Shown here: positions 50,098-59,098 of the stretch, one piece after another | Layout of the letters: every line of letters starts with the position of its first letter | Numbering within the stretch: position 1 is the stretch's first letter | Assembly (NCBI GenBank): GCA_002423105.1 | Contig: DIUT01000038.1 | Location: forward strand, 5,382 to 69,381 | Direction of reading: 5' to 3' | Origin: Geobacter sp. UBA6151 | GTDB taxonomy: Bacteria; Desulfobacterota; Desulfuromonadia; Geobacterales; Pseudopelobacteraceae | DNA: 64,000 bases | The notes under the pieces: generated by a model | Seen by the model: the letters and a program-made list of their open reading frames with translations, nothing else | Databases searched by the model: none | What the model was told of the DNA's origin: nothing | Program-made: the position numbers and the translations under genes

Positions 50098-51239
50098 CAA
50101 CATCCCCAAAAATTATGATTGTGGCTGGCGAGGCCTCAGGCGATATCTACGGTGCCGGTCTGATCCGGGCGGTACATGATAGTGCTCCGGAAATATGTTT
50201 TTTCGGCATCGGTGGTGAGCGGATGCGGGAGGCTGGCTGCGAAACCCTGGTGGACTCAGCTGATATGGCGGTGGTGGGGCTGATCGAAGTGCTGAAGCAT
50301 TACGACGTGATTTCTTCCGCGTTTCTGAAGCTGAAGAGGATTCTGCTGACCACCCCGCCTGATTTGCTGATTCTGATTGATTACCCCGGTTTCAATATGC
50401 GTCTGGCCCCCTATGCCAGAAAAGCCGGTGTCAAGGTGCTGTACTACATCTCCCCCCAGATCTGGGCCTGGCGTCAGGGACGGGTGCACAAGATCAAGCG
50501 GCTGGTTGATCATATGGCGGTGATTCTGCCCTTTGAAGCGCCATTTTACGAAAAGGCCGGTGTTCCGGTTTCCTTCGTGGGCCATCCCATGGCTGATCTG
50601 GTAACGGTTTCTTGTAGCCGTGACGAAGCAGCGGCATCATTTGGACTTGATCCGACACGGCAGATCGTCGGTCTTTTTCCCGGCAGCCGCAAAAGCGAGA
50701 TCAGCCGTCTGCTGCCGGATATTCTCGGCGCGGCCTGCTTGCTGAAGCAACAATTTCCCGATCTTCAGTTTGTGCTGCCGCTGGCTTCAACCCTGCATGA
50801 TGAGGATCTGGCTCCCTACCTTGCCAATGCCAGGCTGCCGGTAACCATTGTCCGTGAGCGGATTCATGACCTGATCCGGGCCTGTGACGCCGTGATCTCG
50901 GTGTCCGGCACCGTTACCCTTGAAATTGCGCTGGTACAGACGCCGCTGGTGATCATCTACAAGCTGTCTCCCATCACCTACCAGATTGCCAAGCGGCTGG
51001 TAAAGGTCGATCATATCGGCCTGTGCAATATTGTGGCCGGTGAAACGGTGGCCAATGAACTGATTCAGGATGATGCCTCACCGCAGCGGATCGCTGAAGA
51101 GATCGGCCGCTACCTGGCGGACTCTGACCTTGCCGAAACATCCCGTTCCAAACTTGATCTGGTGCGGCAACGATTGGGCGGTGGCGGCGCAAACCGCCGT
51201 GTGGCCCGTCTGACCCTTGATATGCTGGGGATGGCATGA
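50094..51239 (+). CDS. lpxB: Lipid A disaccharide synthase
   Basis: A 381-residue GT19 glycosyltransferase joining lipid X and its UDP-activated precursor. The motifs IMIVAGEASGDIYGAGLI, LIDYPGFNMRLA, YYISPQIWAWRQGR and LFPGSRKSEISRL are diagnostic. Translation is probably coupled to mqsA through ATGA, because no separate promoter is obvious inside mqsA. It overlaps the following acyltransferase gene by four bases. Confidence 0.96.
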   Translation: MTTSPKIMIVAGEASGDIYGAGLIRAVHDSAPEICFFGIGGERMREAGCETLVDSADMAVVGLIEVLKHYDVISSAFLKLKRILLTTPPDLLILIDYPGFNMRLAPYARKAGVKVLYYISPQIWAWRQGRVHKIKRLVDHMAVILPFEAPFYEKAGVPVSFVGHPMADLVTVSCSRDEAAASFGLDPTRQIVGLFPGSRKSEISRLLPDILGAACLLKQQFPDLQFVLPLASTLHDEDLAPYLANARLPVTIVRERIHDLIRACDAVISVSGTVTLEIALVQTPLVIIYKLSPITYQIAKRLVKVDHIGLCNIVAGETVANELIQDDASPQRIAEEIGRYLADSDLAETSRSKLDLVRQRLGGGGANRRVARLTLDMLGMA

Positions 51240-52147
51240 AAAAGCTGATCTGGATGATAGAGGCGGGGGTCTTCTACCTCTTTACCTGGCTGGTGGCCCT
51301 GGCGCCGGAGCGCATTTCCGAACAGCTGGGGGCCGGAACCGGTTTGCTGATGTGCCGGGTACTGGGAAAACGCAGGCGGATTGCGGAGGAAAATATCTCC
51401 CGGTCACTGGATTACATGCGCTCTCAGCCGGAGTGGACTTGCAGCATTCCCGATGCCCAGGGGATCGCCCGCGAAGTGTTCCGTAATATCGGCCGGTCAC
51501 TGGTGGAAGTTTGTCGGCTTTACCACGGGCGGGGTGGCGCACTGATCAGCTGTATAGAGTTGCGCGGCAGAGAGCATTACGATGCCGCCCGGGCACAGGG
51601 TAAGGGACTGATCTTTCTGACTGGCCACTGTGGTAACTGGGAGCTGTTGGCGCTGGCCTACGCCAGTCTGTTCAAGCTGCCGATGTCGGTGGTGGCGCGG
51701 CGTCAGAACAACCCCTATCTTAACCGCATGGTGGAGCGGATGCGGATGCGCTACGACAACAGCGTTATCTACAAGGACAATGCCCTGAAAAACATGATTT
51801 CGGTCATTCGCCGTAGCGGTACCATCGGTCTGCTGGTGGACCAGGCGGTCTTTCCGGAAGAAGGGAGTCTGATCAACTTTCTGGGGCGGCCTGCCTGGGC
51901 TTCCAAAGCGCCGGTGCTTTTGTACCGCAAGACCGGCGTGCCGATCATTCCGGCCTTCATTTATCGCCAGGGCGCAAGCCATATCATCGAGGTACACCCG
52001 CAGCTGCAGTTCAGCGGCGGCGCTGATGATGAAAGCATCAAGAATGATGTCCAGTTGTACTCCCGCGCCATTGAGCAGTTCATAACGGCGCATCCCGTTG
52101 ACTGGTACTGGGTGCATCGGCGCTGGAAGAGGACGGAGGGGCTGTGA
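51236..52147 (+). CDS. Lipid A biosynthesis late acyltransferase
   Basis: A 303-residue LpxL/HtrB-family inner-membrane acyltransferase that would add a secondary acyl chain to Kdo-lipid A. One N-terminal hydrophobic segment (MIEAGVFYLFTWLVALAP), the catalytic HxxxxE motif in TGHCGNWELL, the second block VDQAVFPEEGSLINFLGRPA, and the ending DWYWVHRRWK are characteristic. It is coupled on both sides (ATGA with lpxB, GTGA with the phosphatase). Only one such enzyme is seen in the window; acyl-chain specificity is unknown. Confidence 0.9.
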   Translation: MKKLIWMIEAGVFYLFTWLVALAPERISEQLGAGTGLLMCRVLGKRRRIAEENISRSLDYMRSQPEWTCSIPDAQGIAREVFRNIGRSLVEVCRLYHGRGGALISCIELRGREHYDAARAQGKGLIFLTGHCGNWELLALAYASLFKLPMSVVARRQNNPYLNRMVERMRMRYDNSVIYKDNALKNMISVIRRSGTIGLLVDQAVFPEEGSLINFLGRPAWASKAPVLLYRKTGVPIIPAFIYRQGASHIIEVHPQLQFSGGADDESIKNDVQLYSRAIEQFITAHPVDWYWVHRRWKRTEGL

Positions 52148-52830
52148 ACAGACGTTTCTCTGTCGAGTTGTTGATGACGTTAGCACTGCTGGTGCTGGCC
52201 ACCGGCCTGATTGCTGCTGCCAACGCTGATCTGGTTCTGTCCTCCCGTTTCTACCTTGAGAGAGGCTGGCCGGTGGGGGAGCAATTTCCCTGGAAGTTGC
52301 TGTACCGGATCGACCGGACTCCGGCAGTTCTCCTGGCGCTCGGCGGTCTGGTGGCGGCAGTTTGGGGTTTGCGCAGTCTGAAGATGCGCCACTGGGTTCG
52401 TCCCGGTTTTTTCCTGGTTATCGTGCTGGCCTTGGGGCCGGGACTGCTGGTGAACTCAGTGTTCAAGGAACACTGGGGACGTCCGCGCCCCCGCGAAATC
52501 GTGCAGTTCGACGGTACCAAAACCTTCCTTCAACCGTGGCAGCCGGGAATCAGCGGCAAGGGACGTTCCTTTCCCTCCGGTCACTCCTCGGCAGCCTTCT
52601 ACCTGATCGCTCCATTCTTTTTGTACCGCAGGTCACGACCTGCCCTGGCCCGGCGCTGGCTGACCGGAGGTCTGATTTTCGGCATGCTGATGAGTTATGC
52701 CCGTATCGCCCAGGGGGGGCATTTTCTGTCGGACTGTCTCTGGGCGTTCGGTATGGTTTGGCTTACGGCGCTGCTGCTGGCGGAAATCATGGGGATTGAC
52801 CGTTCAGATGCCGGAGCGGAAACGGGATAA
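52144..52830 (+). CDS. PAP2-family membrane phosphatase
   Basis: A 228-residue polytopic protein with about five helices and the three PAP2 motifs: KEHWGRPRP, PSGHSSAAF and YARIAQGGHFLSDCLW (the last with Ala at the place of the usual Ser). Such enzymes dephosphorylate lipid phosphates in the periplasm, for example lipid A (LpxE/LpxF) or undecaprenyl pyrophosphate. Its tight coupling to lpxB and the lpxL-like gene favours a lipid A phosphate as substrate, which is inference. The start is a GTG overlapping the previous stop. Confidence 0.85.
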   Translation: MNRRFSVELLMTLALLVLATGLIAAANADLVLSSRFYLERGWPVGEQFPWKLLYRIDRTPAVLLALGGLVAAVWGLRSLKMRHWVRPGFFLVIVLALGPGLLVNSVFKEHWGRPRPREIVQFDGTKTFLQPWQPGISGKGRSFPSGHSSAAFYLIAPFFLYRRSRPALARRWLTGGLIFGMLMSYARIAQGGHFLSDCLWAFGMVWLTALLLAEIMGIDRSDAGAETG

Positions 52831-52836
52831 CAGATC

Positions 52837-53748
52837 ATGCCAAAAGAACTGACCCATTGGATGCTGGCCGAGAAAAGCCTGGAACTGCTGGACAGTGCCG
52901 GAGCGCTGCATGAACTGATCGTTGCGCACCGCGACCTGTATCTGGCCGGAGCGGTCTTGCCGGATACCCTGTTGCATCTGTTTTATGGTCCTTGGTCGAA
53001 GCAGGCGCTGACGCTGGCCGACCATTTTCATGATACCGCCGACAACAGTTTCACGCCGCTGATTGAAGCGGAAGCAACCTTTCCGGCAGGGATGCCCGCT
53101 CCGCTCATGGCCTGCCTGCTGGGGATCATCTGTCACATGCAGGCCGATATCGTTCTGCATCCTTTTGTCTATGCCCACAGCGGTGTTGAGGATATTGCAC
53201 GGCACTACCGGGTTGAAACCGACATCGACGCTCATGTTGTGCAGACCTGCCGGGTGCGTTCCGGCAGACGGTTGGCTGAGATGGTGCAACCGGCAAACCG
53301 CGCACATCTTATTACCGCGCTTTCCCTCGTGTTTGATCCGTGTGCAACCTTGCCGCAAGCGGCGCTGGAGCAATCGTTGGGCTTGCATTGCAGCTTGCAG
53401 GGGATGTATGACAGCACCTTCTGGAAACTGGTGGCGCTTGGCCTGGCTCTGCTGCCGCTCCGCTTTTTCAGGAAAAACAGCCACCTGTTCTATCCGTTGC
53501 GGCATGGAGAAAGAAACGGTTCACGCTTCAAGGGGCAGAGCAGCTGGCGTCATCCGGTAACCGGTGAGCAGGTGAACAAAAGTCTTGACGAATTGCTGGA
53601 AGAAGCGGTCAGGAGTACGGTCGCGGTCCTCCGGCGCATTGAACGGAGCGGGTCACTGGCAAAAGCGTTAAGCGATCCGCCTGGTAGCAACCTGCTGACC
53701 GGTATCCACGGTGTTCAGCTGAGCGCTGCCGTGCACGCTGCCCCATAG
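52837..53748 (+). CDS. Zinc-dependent phospholipase C-like protein
   Basis: A 303-residue protein of the zinc-dependent PLC (S1-P1-like, PF00882) type as far as the histidine pattern shows: THWMLAEKSL at the start, HDTADNSF, LLGIICHMQADIVLHPFVY and DIDAHVV supply candidate zinc ligands. No signal peptide is seen, so it would be cytoplasmic, unlike secreted PLC. Bacterial homologues of this form have no established role. It begins 6 bp after the PAP2 gene and ends the long plus-strand operon. Confidence 0.7.
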   Translation: MPKELTHWMLAEKSLELLDSAGALHELIVAHRDLYLAGAVLPDTLLHLFYGPWSKQALTLADHFHDTADNSFTPLIEAEATFPAGMPAPLMACLLGIICHMQADIVLHPFVYAHSGVEDIARHYRVETDIDAHVVQTCRVRSGRRLAEMVQPANRAHLITALSLVFDPCATLPQAALEQSLGLHCSLQGMYDSTFWKLVALGLALLPLRFFRKNSHLFYPLRHGERNGSRFKGQSSWRHPVTGEQVNKSLDELLEEAVRSTVAVLRRIERSGSLAKALSDPPGSNLLTGIHGVQLSAAVHAAP

Positions 53749-53752
53749 AGAA

Positions 53753-54721
53753 CTACCGCTGCAACAGTTGCCGGTAGTCATCAGGGGTGACGATACTCTG
53801 CCAGTGGCCGGTGGCCTTGCCCAGCAGGGTGCCTCCCCAGAAGATGCCCACAACCAGCAGTGCAAACACAACCCCCTGGATGACAAACCGTCCGAACAGA
53901 CGCATGCGCAGGGCGCTGTGCACCCGGCAGTGGCTGATGCAGCGCCAGCAGCCCAGACATTCCGTGTCATTGACGCGCCGTGCGTGCATGACATCGATCC
54001 TCGACGGGCAGACCTGGGAGCAGACCCCGCAGGAAACGCACCTGTTCGTATCCCGCTGGACTGCGCTGGGCGAGAGCAGGGCTGACAGACCAAGCAGCGC
54101 GCCGTACGGACAAAGGTAGCGACAAAAAGGGTTGCGCAGGGCGACGGACAGGAACAGCAGCAGTGCCAGCACCGTCAGTGTCGTTGCAGATGGTCGTAAA
54201 AACAGGTTCAACAGTTTCTGGTCGGATATGGCGTGATAACCGCTGTAGAGAAAGCCGTTCAGGCTATCCAGGCTCCAGGTGGCGGCAGCGAACAGGAAAT
54301 AGGCCAGCAGCAGGTATTTGATACCCCGCAGTGCGTAATCAAGCCATCTGGGTGGACGAAAGTTGCGTCCCAGTTTTTTGAAACCCAGTTTCCAGAGCCA
54401 TTCAGAGATGGTACCCACCGGACAGATCCAGGAACAGAAGGCGCGGCGCAGCGCCAGCGATACAACAATAATGCTGACAAAGATCACCACAGCCGCCGGA
54501 TGCACCGGGTTGATGCTACCCCCCTTCAGCCAGGCTGCCGTGCCAAACAGTCCTGAAATCGGCAGAAAGGCTTCGATTCCCCCCGGTCTGGCAACCGTTG
54601 GTGGTGTTCCGCTGTTTATGGCAGCGATGTAATAGGCAAACTGGACGCCGATCCAGATGCAGAGCACCAGAAAGATAAGCTGGATAAGAGTGCGCAGTGG
54701 CTGGACGTAACGCTCGGACAT
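53753..54721 (-). CDS. NapH/CcoG-like membrane ferredoxin
   Basis: A 322-residue inner-membrane electron-transfer protein. About four to five helices (the first near 15-35, RTLIQLIFLVLCIWIGVQFA) are interspersed with CSWICPVGTISEW and CRYLCPYGALLGL, motifs of NapH/NosR/RdxA membrane proteins, and two 4Fe-4S clusters: CVSCGVCSQVCP and CLGCWRCISHC. It probably passes electrons from quinol to a periplasmic or cytoplasmic partner that is not in the window. It ends 4 bp from the convergent PLC-like gene. Confidence 0.85.
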   Translation of the reverse strand: MSERYVQPLRTLIQLIFLVLCIWIGVQFAYYIAAINSGTPPTVARPGGIEAFLPISGLFGTAAWLKGGSINPVHPAAVVIFVSIIVVSLALRRAFCSWICPVGTISEWLWKLGFKKLGRNFRPPRWLDYALRGIKYLLLAYFLFAAATWSLDSLNGFLYSGYHAISDQKLLNLFLRPSATTLTVLALLLFLSVALRNPFCRYLCPYGALLGLSALLSPSAVQRDTNRCVSCGVCSQVCPSRIDVMHARRVNDTECLGCWRCISHCRVHSALRMRLFGRFVIQGVVFALLVVGIFWGGTLLGKATGHWQSIVTPDDYRQLLQR

Positions 54722-54739
54722 GCTACTCTCCTGAAAACA

Positions 54740-54768
54740 GCAAGGGGCACGGTGACCGCACCCCTTGC
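54740..54768 (-). terminator. Hairpin between degP and the ferredoxin gene
   Basis: GCAAGGGG (54740-54747) pairs with CCCCTTGC (54761-54768), with a further CGG/CCG inner pair. TGTTTTC follows on the minus strand. It likely terminates or attenuates degP transcription before the ferredoxin gene, whose ribosome site (AGGAGAG) lies just beyond. Confidence 0.55.
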
Positions 54769-54797
54769 ATCTGAAATCCTGACTCTGGCCTTTATTG

Positions 54798-56231
54798 CTA
54801 TTCGGCCTTCATTGCCACGTACCCAAAGCTGCTGTCCGGCCTGCGCAGCAGTAGGCGGACCATTTCTCCCTTGCGCACCGAACTGACCGCTTTTGCAAAG
54901 GAGGAAAGTGATTCAATCCGCTGGCCGTTTACCTCCAGTATCAGATCACCTCTGACCACACCGGCTTCGTCGGCCGGAGTGCCTGGTTTTACATCACTTA
55001 CCACAACCCCTTTGATGTCCCGTAGTCGCAGCTGCTGGGCCAGTTCCGGCGTCAATTCCTGTACGGAGATGCCGACGCTTGCCTGCTCTCCCTGGCCTTT
55101 GCCGGGCTGGCTGGCCGCGGGTGTTGCGCCATCCTTTGCCTGTCCGACGGTCAGGTTCAGGTCGCGGCGCTTGCCATCGCGGTAAATGGTCACTTTAACC
55201 TGTTTGTCAATGGGAGTGGCGGCTACCAGCTTCGGTAGCTCGTTGTCAGTGCCGACTGTCTTACCGTCAAAGGCAACAATGACGTCGCCGTTTTTCAGGC
55301 CGGCCTTATCCGCCGGAGAGTCTTTCTCCACATTGGTGATCAATGCTCCTTTATCTGAAGGGAGTTTGAGCGATTTCACCAGCCCCGGTTCAAGTCCCTG
55401 GAAGTTGATGCCCAGATAGCCACGAACCACCTTGCCGGTTGCCTTGAGCTGGCTGACCACCCCTTTGGCGACATTGATCGGAATGGCGAAACCGATCCCC
55501 TGGCCGCCAGCGATGATGGCGGTGTTGATGCCGATGACCTTGCCCTGGGCGTTGAAAAGTGGTCCGCCGGAGTTGCCGGGGTTGATGGAGGCGTCGGTCT
55601 GGATGAAGTCATCGTAGGGACCGCTGCCGATTACCCGCCCCTTGGCACTGACAATGCCGGCGGTCACGGTCTGGGCAAGTCCGAACGGGTTGCCGATGGC
55701 CATGACCCATTCGCCCACTTCCAGTGCATCACTGTCCCCCAGCGCTGTCGCTGTAAATTTGTTGGTGCCGTCGGTCAGTTTCAGCAGGGCAAGATCCAGC
55801 TTTTCATCCTGGCCCTTGATCTCTGCCTTCAGTTCCCGGCCATCGGACAGCTTGACCAGTACTTCATCCGCTCCGTTCACCACATGGTTGTTGGTCAGGA
55901 TATAGCCATCATCGCTGATGATGAAGCCGGTGCCCAGGGATTGCTCCTTGCGGGAGCGTTGCTGGGGCTGCTGGAGCTGGTCGCCGAAAAACGGAGCAAA
56001 GAATTCATTGAAAAAGTCATTGCCGAAAAAGGGGTGCGGCGCCCTGCGGCCGGTATTGACCCGCGGTTTGATCACCTTTGCGGTGCGGATGTTCACCACC
56101 GTGGGATTCAGGCGTTTGGCCAGTTCCACAAAATCGGGGCTGACCGGTTTTGCCTCCACCCGGTCCGGCAATCCCGGCAATGCCACCAGTGCCATCAGTA
56201 CGACCATCATCACTATTCTTTGCAACATCAT
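54798..56231 (-). CDS. degP: Periplasmic serine endoprotease DegP/HtrA (Do family)
   Basis: A 477-residue protease-chaperone for misfolded envelope proteins. I use the ATG at 56231 (MMLQRIVMMVVLMAL), eight bases after AAAGGAG. A signal peptide ends near VEA. The trypsin-like domain holds the triad: His in LTNNHVVNGADE, Asp in KLDLALLKL, Ser in NPGNSGGPLF. Two PDZ domains follow (about 265-360 and 385-470). A proline/glutamine-rich loop (GDQLQQPQQRS) matches the LA-loop region. Its role in clearing outer-membrane proteins complements bamA and skp. Confidence 0.94.
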   Translation of the reverse strand: MMLQRIVMMVVLMALVALPGLPDRVEAKPVSPDFVELAKRLNPTVVNIRTAKVIKPRVNTGRRAPHPFFGNDFFNEFFAPFFGDQLQQPQQRSRKEQSLGTGFIISDDGYILTNNHVVNGADEVLVKLSDGRELKAEIKGQDEKLDLALLKLTDGTNKFTATALGDSDALEVGEWVMAIGNPFGLAQTVTAGIVSAKGRVIGSGPYDDFIQTDASINPGNSGGPLFNAQGKVIGINTAIIAGGQGIGFAIPINVAKGVVSQLKATGKVVRGYLGINFQGLEPGLVKSLKLPSDKGALITNVEKDSPADKAGLKNGDVIVAFDGKTVGTDNELPKLVAATPIDKQVKVTIYRDGKRRDLNLTVGQAKDGATPAASQPGKGQGEQASVGISVQELTPELAQQLRLRDIKGVVVSDVKPGTPADEAGVVRGDLILEVNGQRIESLSSFAKAVSSVRKGEMVRLLLRRPDSSFGYVAMKAE

Positions 56232-56296
56232 ACTCTGTTCTCCTTTCATAGTAAGGGGCTGTCTCCATAGTGTTACTGCGTAGTTCCTGACAGTCC

Positions 56297-57106
56297 CTAG
56301 CCGGATGCCTGCCCCGTCAGACGGCGCAGTATCTCGGAAGCTGATTCCTCAACGGACTTGCTGGTTACGTCTATGATCAGCCATGCCGGGTGTCGCCTGA
56401 AGTACTGGCGGCAGTATGCTATCTCGTCTTCCACCTGCTCATAATCGGCATAGCTGTTCTTCATGCTTTGCCCCATGTTGATCAACCGCGAGGTGCGAAT
56501 CTCAACCAGCCGTTTGGGGTTAATCATCAATCCTACTACCCTGGCCGGGTCGATGCGGTCCAGCTCTTCGGGAGGATCTATCCCTTTTACCAGCGGCACG
56601 TTGGCTACCTTGTACCCCTTGTTTGCCAGATACATGGAAAGCGGGGTCTTTGAGGAGCGGGAGACCCCCACCAGCACCAGGTCAGCCCGGTGCAGGTATC
56701 TGGTCTCCTGGCCATCATCGTGTTTGACGGTGAAGTTGACCGCCTCCATGCGCCGGAAGTAGTCGGTGTCGATCTGATGCAGCAGTCCCGGCGTTGACTG
56801 GGCTACCGAGTCCAGAAATACCGACAGGCTGTGCAAAAGCGGCGAAAGCAGGTCAAAGGCCATCAGGCCGGACTCTTCGGCGATGGTCTGGGCGGCAATC
56901 GCCAGGCTTGAATCAACCAGGGTGTAGACCAGCAATCCCTGATCGGAGGTTACGACGGTAATGGCCTGATGAAGTTCCTGCTGGTTGGTCACCTTTGCGA
57001 GACGCACAATCTTGACATCGCTGCTGCCAAACTGTGACAGGGCTGCGCGGACGACCCGCTCGGCGGTTTCTCCGGTGGAGTCGGAAAGCACGTAGATTTT
57101 TTTCAT
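56297..57106 (-). CDS. ppsR: Pyruvate-dikinase/PEP synthase regulatory kinase-phosphorylase
   Basis: A 269-residue DUF299 protein that reversibly phosphorylates PEP synthase or pyruvate,phosphate dikinase using ADP and Pi. KKIYVLSDSTGETAERVVRA opens the protein, and the P-loop GVSRSSKTPLSMYLANKG lies near 150. The C-terminal DVTSKSVEESASEIL closes it. I use the ATG at 57106 (AAGGA upstream) instead of a start 14 codons earlier. The target gene is not in the window, so PpsR versus PDRP is undecided. Confidence 0.9.
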   Translation of the reverse strand: MKKIYVLSDSTGETAERVVRAALSQFGSSDVKIVRLAKVTNQQELHQAITVVTSDQGLLVYTLVDSSLAIAAQTIAEESGLMAFDLLSPLLHSLSVFLDSVAQSTPGLLHQIDTDYFRRMEAVNFTVKHDDGQETRYLHRADLVLVGVSRSSKTPLSMYLANKGYKVANVPLVKGIDPPEELDRIDPARVVGLMINPKRLVEIRTSRLINMGQSMKNSYADYEQVEDEIAYCRQYFRRHPAWLIIDVTSKSVEESASEILRRLTGQASG

Positions 57107-57252
57107 GAAATTCCTTGTGGTTACGTAGTTTGTGCGCAGATGCTCCAAATGAAAAGTAGTCAGCTTGTCCTTCCTTTGTCAAGGCTTTTCCTGTCGTATT
57201 TTCATTGTAAGCAGGTAGGTGTTCTGATACGTTGGCGCGGCAACAAGCGCCG

Positions 57253-57381
57253 TTATTCCAATTCCAACTCAAGGCGATATCTTCGTTGGCTCGTCTTCAG
57301 CTCCTCGACGTACTGTCGTGTACGCCTGCGTCGCCGAATTCCTCGCCGCCTTGATCTCATCCTTGATTTGGAATCGGAATA
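57253..57381. repeat. Near-palindromic dispersed repeat, copy B
   Basis: 129 bp, same orientation and closely similar to 13211-13339. Termini are TATTCCAATTCCAA and its near-inverse TTGGAATCGGAATA (13 of 14 match). TCAAGGCG/CGCCTTGA forms the inner inverted pair. It lies in the 312-bp gap between ppsR and prmA, ending 37 bp upstream of the prmA start. Nothing else recognisable lies in that gap. Confidence 0.8.
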
Positions 57382-57418
57382 CCGCCACGTTGTAAAGGAT
57401 TTTTACAAAGGAATTGCC

Positions 57419-58333
57419 ATGACTTCTGCCTGGTATCAGGTTACCTGCAAACTGCCTGCCGACTGCACCGAAGCTGTTGCTGACCGGCTGGCTGAACTTT
57501 CCGGTTCCGGCGTCTGTACCGAGAACCGCACCGTTGACACCTTTTCCATTGACGATATTCCGGAACAGCCGGTTGTTACGCTGAGCGCATGGTTTGAAAC
57601 TCCCTGTGCCATTGAACAGCATCTGGCAACCATTGAAGAGATGGTGCGTCAGGCTACGGCGCATCACGGGGACTTCATTCCCCAGCCGCCGCAGTGGCGG
57701 CTGATCGGTGATGAAGACTGGGCTCACTCCTGGAAGATCCATTTCAAACCGTTGCCGGTGGGCAAGCGTCTGCTGATCGCCCCCTCATGGGAGCAACAGG
57801 CCACAGATGACGGCCGGGAGTTGATCGTCCTTGATCCCGGCATGGCCTTCGGTACCGGCGGGCATGAAACCACCCGGCTCTGTCTGGAGTGCCTTGATGA
57901 TCTGCTGACTGAACCGATGGCGCTGCCGTTGCTGGATCTGGGCACCGGCTCCGGGATACTGGCCATTGCTGCCGCAAAGTTGGGGGTGCGCAACATTGAT
58001 GCCGTTGACATTGATCCGCAGGCGGTCACGGTTGCGGCGGAAAACTGTCAGATCAACGGTGTCGCCGAGCAGGTCCGTTGCAGTGCCACTCCGCTGCACC
58101 AGCTGCCGGGCGGGTACGGCATCATCCTGGCCAATATCCTGGCGGAAGAACTGGTGCGTCTTGCGCCGGAGCTGGTCTCGCGGCTTGCGCCGGGAGGCAG
58201 TCTGATCCTGTCCGGTATCCTGGGGGAGCGCGAACAGTACGTCAAAGACGGCTTTGCCTCCTTTCCAATCCATTTGGCCACTGCTCTCAGTGATGGAGAA
58301 TGGCGTTGTCTGCATTACCGGAGGTCGGCATGA
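57419..58333 (+). CDS. prmA: Ribosomal protein L11 methyltransferase
   Basis: A 304-residue SAM methyltransferase that trimethylates ribosomal protein L11. The start MTSAWYQVTC at 57419 has AAAGGA upstream; a longer open frame runs back through the dispersed repeat and is rejected. The L11-recognition domain (1-60) precedes the Rossmann core with LDPGMAFGTGGHETTRLCLE, LLDLGTGSGILAIAAAKLG and the NPPF-like motif IILANILAEEL. The stop overlaps rsmE by four bases. Confidence 0.94.
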   Translation: MTSAWYQVTCKLPADCTEAVADRLAELSGSGVCTENRTVDTFSIDDIPEQPVVTLSAWFETPCAIEQHLATIEEMVRQATAHHGDFIPQPPQWRLIGDEDWAHSWKIHFKPLPVGKRLLIAPSWEQQATDDGRELIVLDPGMAFGTGGHETTRLCLECLDDLLTEPMALPLLDLGTGSGILAIAAAKLGVRNIDAVDIDPQAVTVAAENCQINGVAEQVRCSATPLHQLPGGYGIILANILAEELVRLAPELVSRLAPGGSLILSGILGEREQYVKDGFASFPIHLATALSDGEWRCLHYRRSA

Positions 58334-59076
58334 GTGAACAGCGACGTTTCATGGTCAGTTCGCGCAGCATCCGGGATGGCTACGCTTCCTTTAACGGCGA
58401 GCTGCACCATCATATGGCCCGTGTGCTCAGGCTTCGCCCCGGTGATGAGCTGTTGCTGGTGGATGAACAGGGCAGAAGCCATCAAGGGGTCATTGATCAG
58501 ATAACCCAGGAGTGGACCGCTGTCCGTCTGACCGTCACCCGTGAAGCCGCTCCGCCGTCCATTTCTCCAGCCATTACCATTGTTCAGGGACTGCCCAGGG
58601 GTGAGAAGATCGATCTGGTGCTGCAAAAGGGGACCGAACTGGGGGTGAACGGCTTTTCCCTCTTCCGGGCTGACCGCTCTGTCCCCCGCCTGACCGGTGA
58701 CAAACTGCAAAGCCGTCTGGAGCGCTGGGAGCGGATTGTTTTCGAGGCTGCCCGCCAGTCCGAGCGTTTCGACCTGCCGCAGGTGGTCTGGATACCCTCT
58801 GCACGGGATGCGGCGGAAAATGTCAAGGCGGACCTGAAATTGCTGTTGTGGGAACGGGGAACGTCTGTGCATCTGCGGGAAACCCTGGCAGCGCTGCCGC
58901 GCCCTGCCAGCATTGCCATCGCCATCGGTCCGGAAGGTGGTTTTGCACCGGATGAGTTTCAGGCATTTTCGGATCAGGGGTTTATTCCGGTCACCTTGGG
59001 TAAACGTATCCTGCGCACGGAAACCGCTGCCCTTGCTATGACTGCAATTGTGCAGTATATTTGGGGCGATATATGA
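58330..59076 (+). CDS. rsmE: 16S rRNA (uracil-1498-N3)-methyltransferase
   Basis: A 248-residue SPOUT-class methyltransferase. The N-terminal PUA-like domain contains HHMARVLRLRPGDELLLVD. The catalytic part has LQKGTELGVNGFSLFRADRS, IAIGPEGGFAPDEFQAF and LGKRILRTETAALAM, forming the knotted SAM site. It starts at the ATG overlapping the prmA stop, a common prmA-rsmE pairing of ribosome modification enzymes. Confidence 0.96.
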   Translation: MSEQRRFMVSSRSIRDGYASFNGELHHHMARVLRLRPGDELLLVDEQGRSHQGVIDQITQEWTAVRLTVTREAAPPSISPAITIVQGLPRGEKIDLVLQKGTELGVNGFSLFRADRSVPRLTGDKLQSRLERWERIVFEAARQSERFDLPQVVWIPSARDAAENVKADLKLLLWERGTSVHLRETLAALPRPASIAIAIGPEGGFAPDEFQAFSDQGFIPVTLGKRILRTETAALAMTAIVQYIWGDI

Positions 59077-59098
59077 TCCTCTGGCGGAGGAAAAACCG

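Noticed and set aside
57140..57418. N-terminal extension of PrmA through the dispersed repeat
   Set aside because: The extension is arginine-rich translation of the palindromic repeat; the ATG at 57419 has a ribosome site and matches the PrmA N-terminus.
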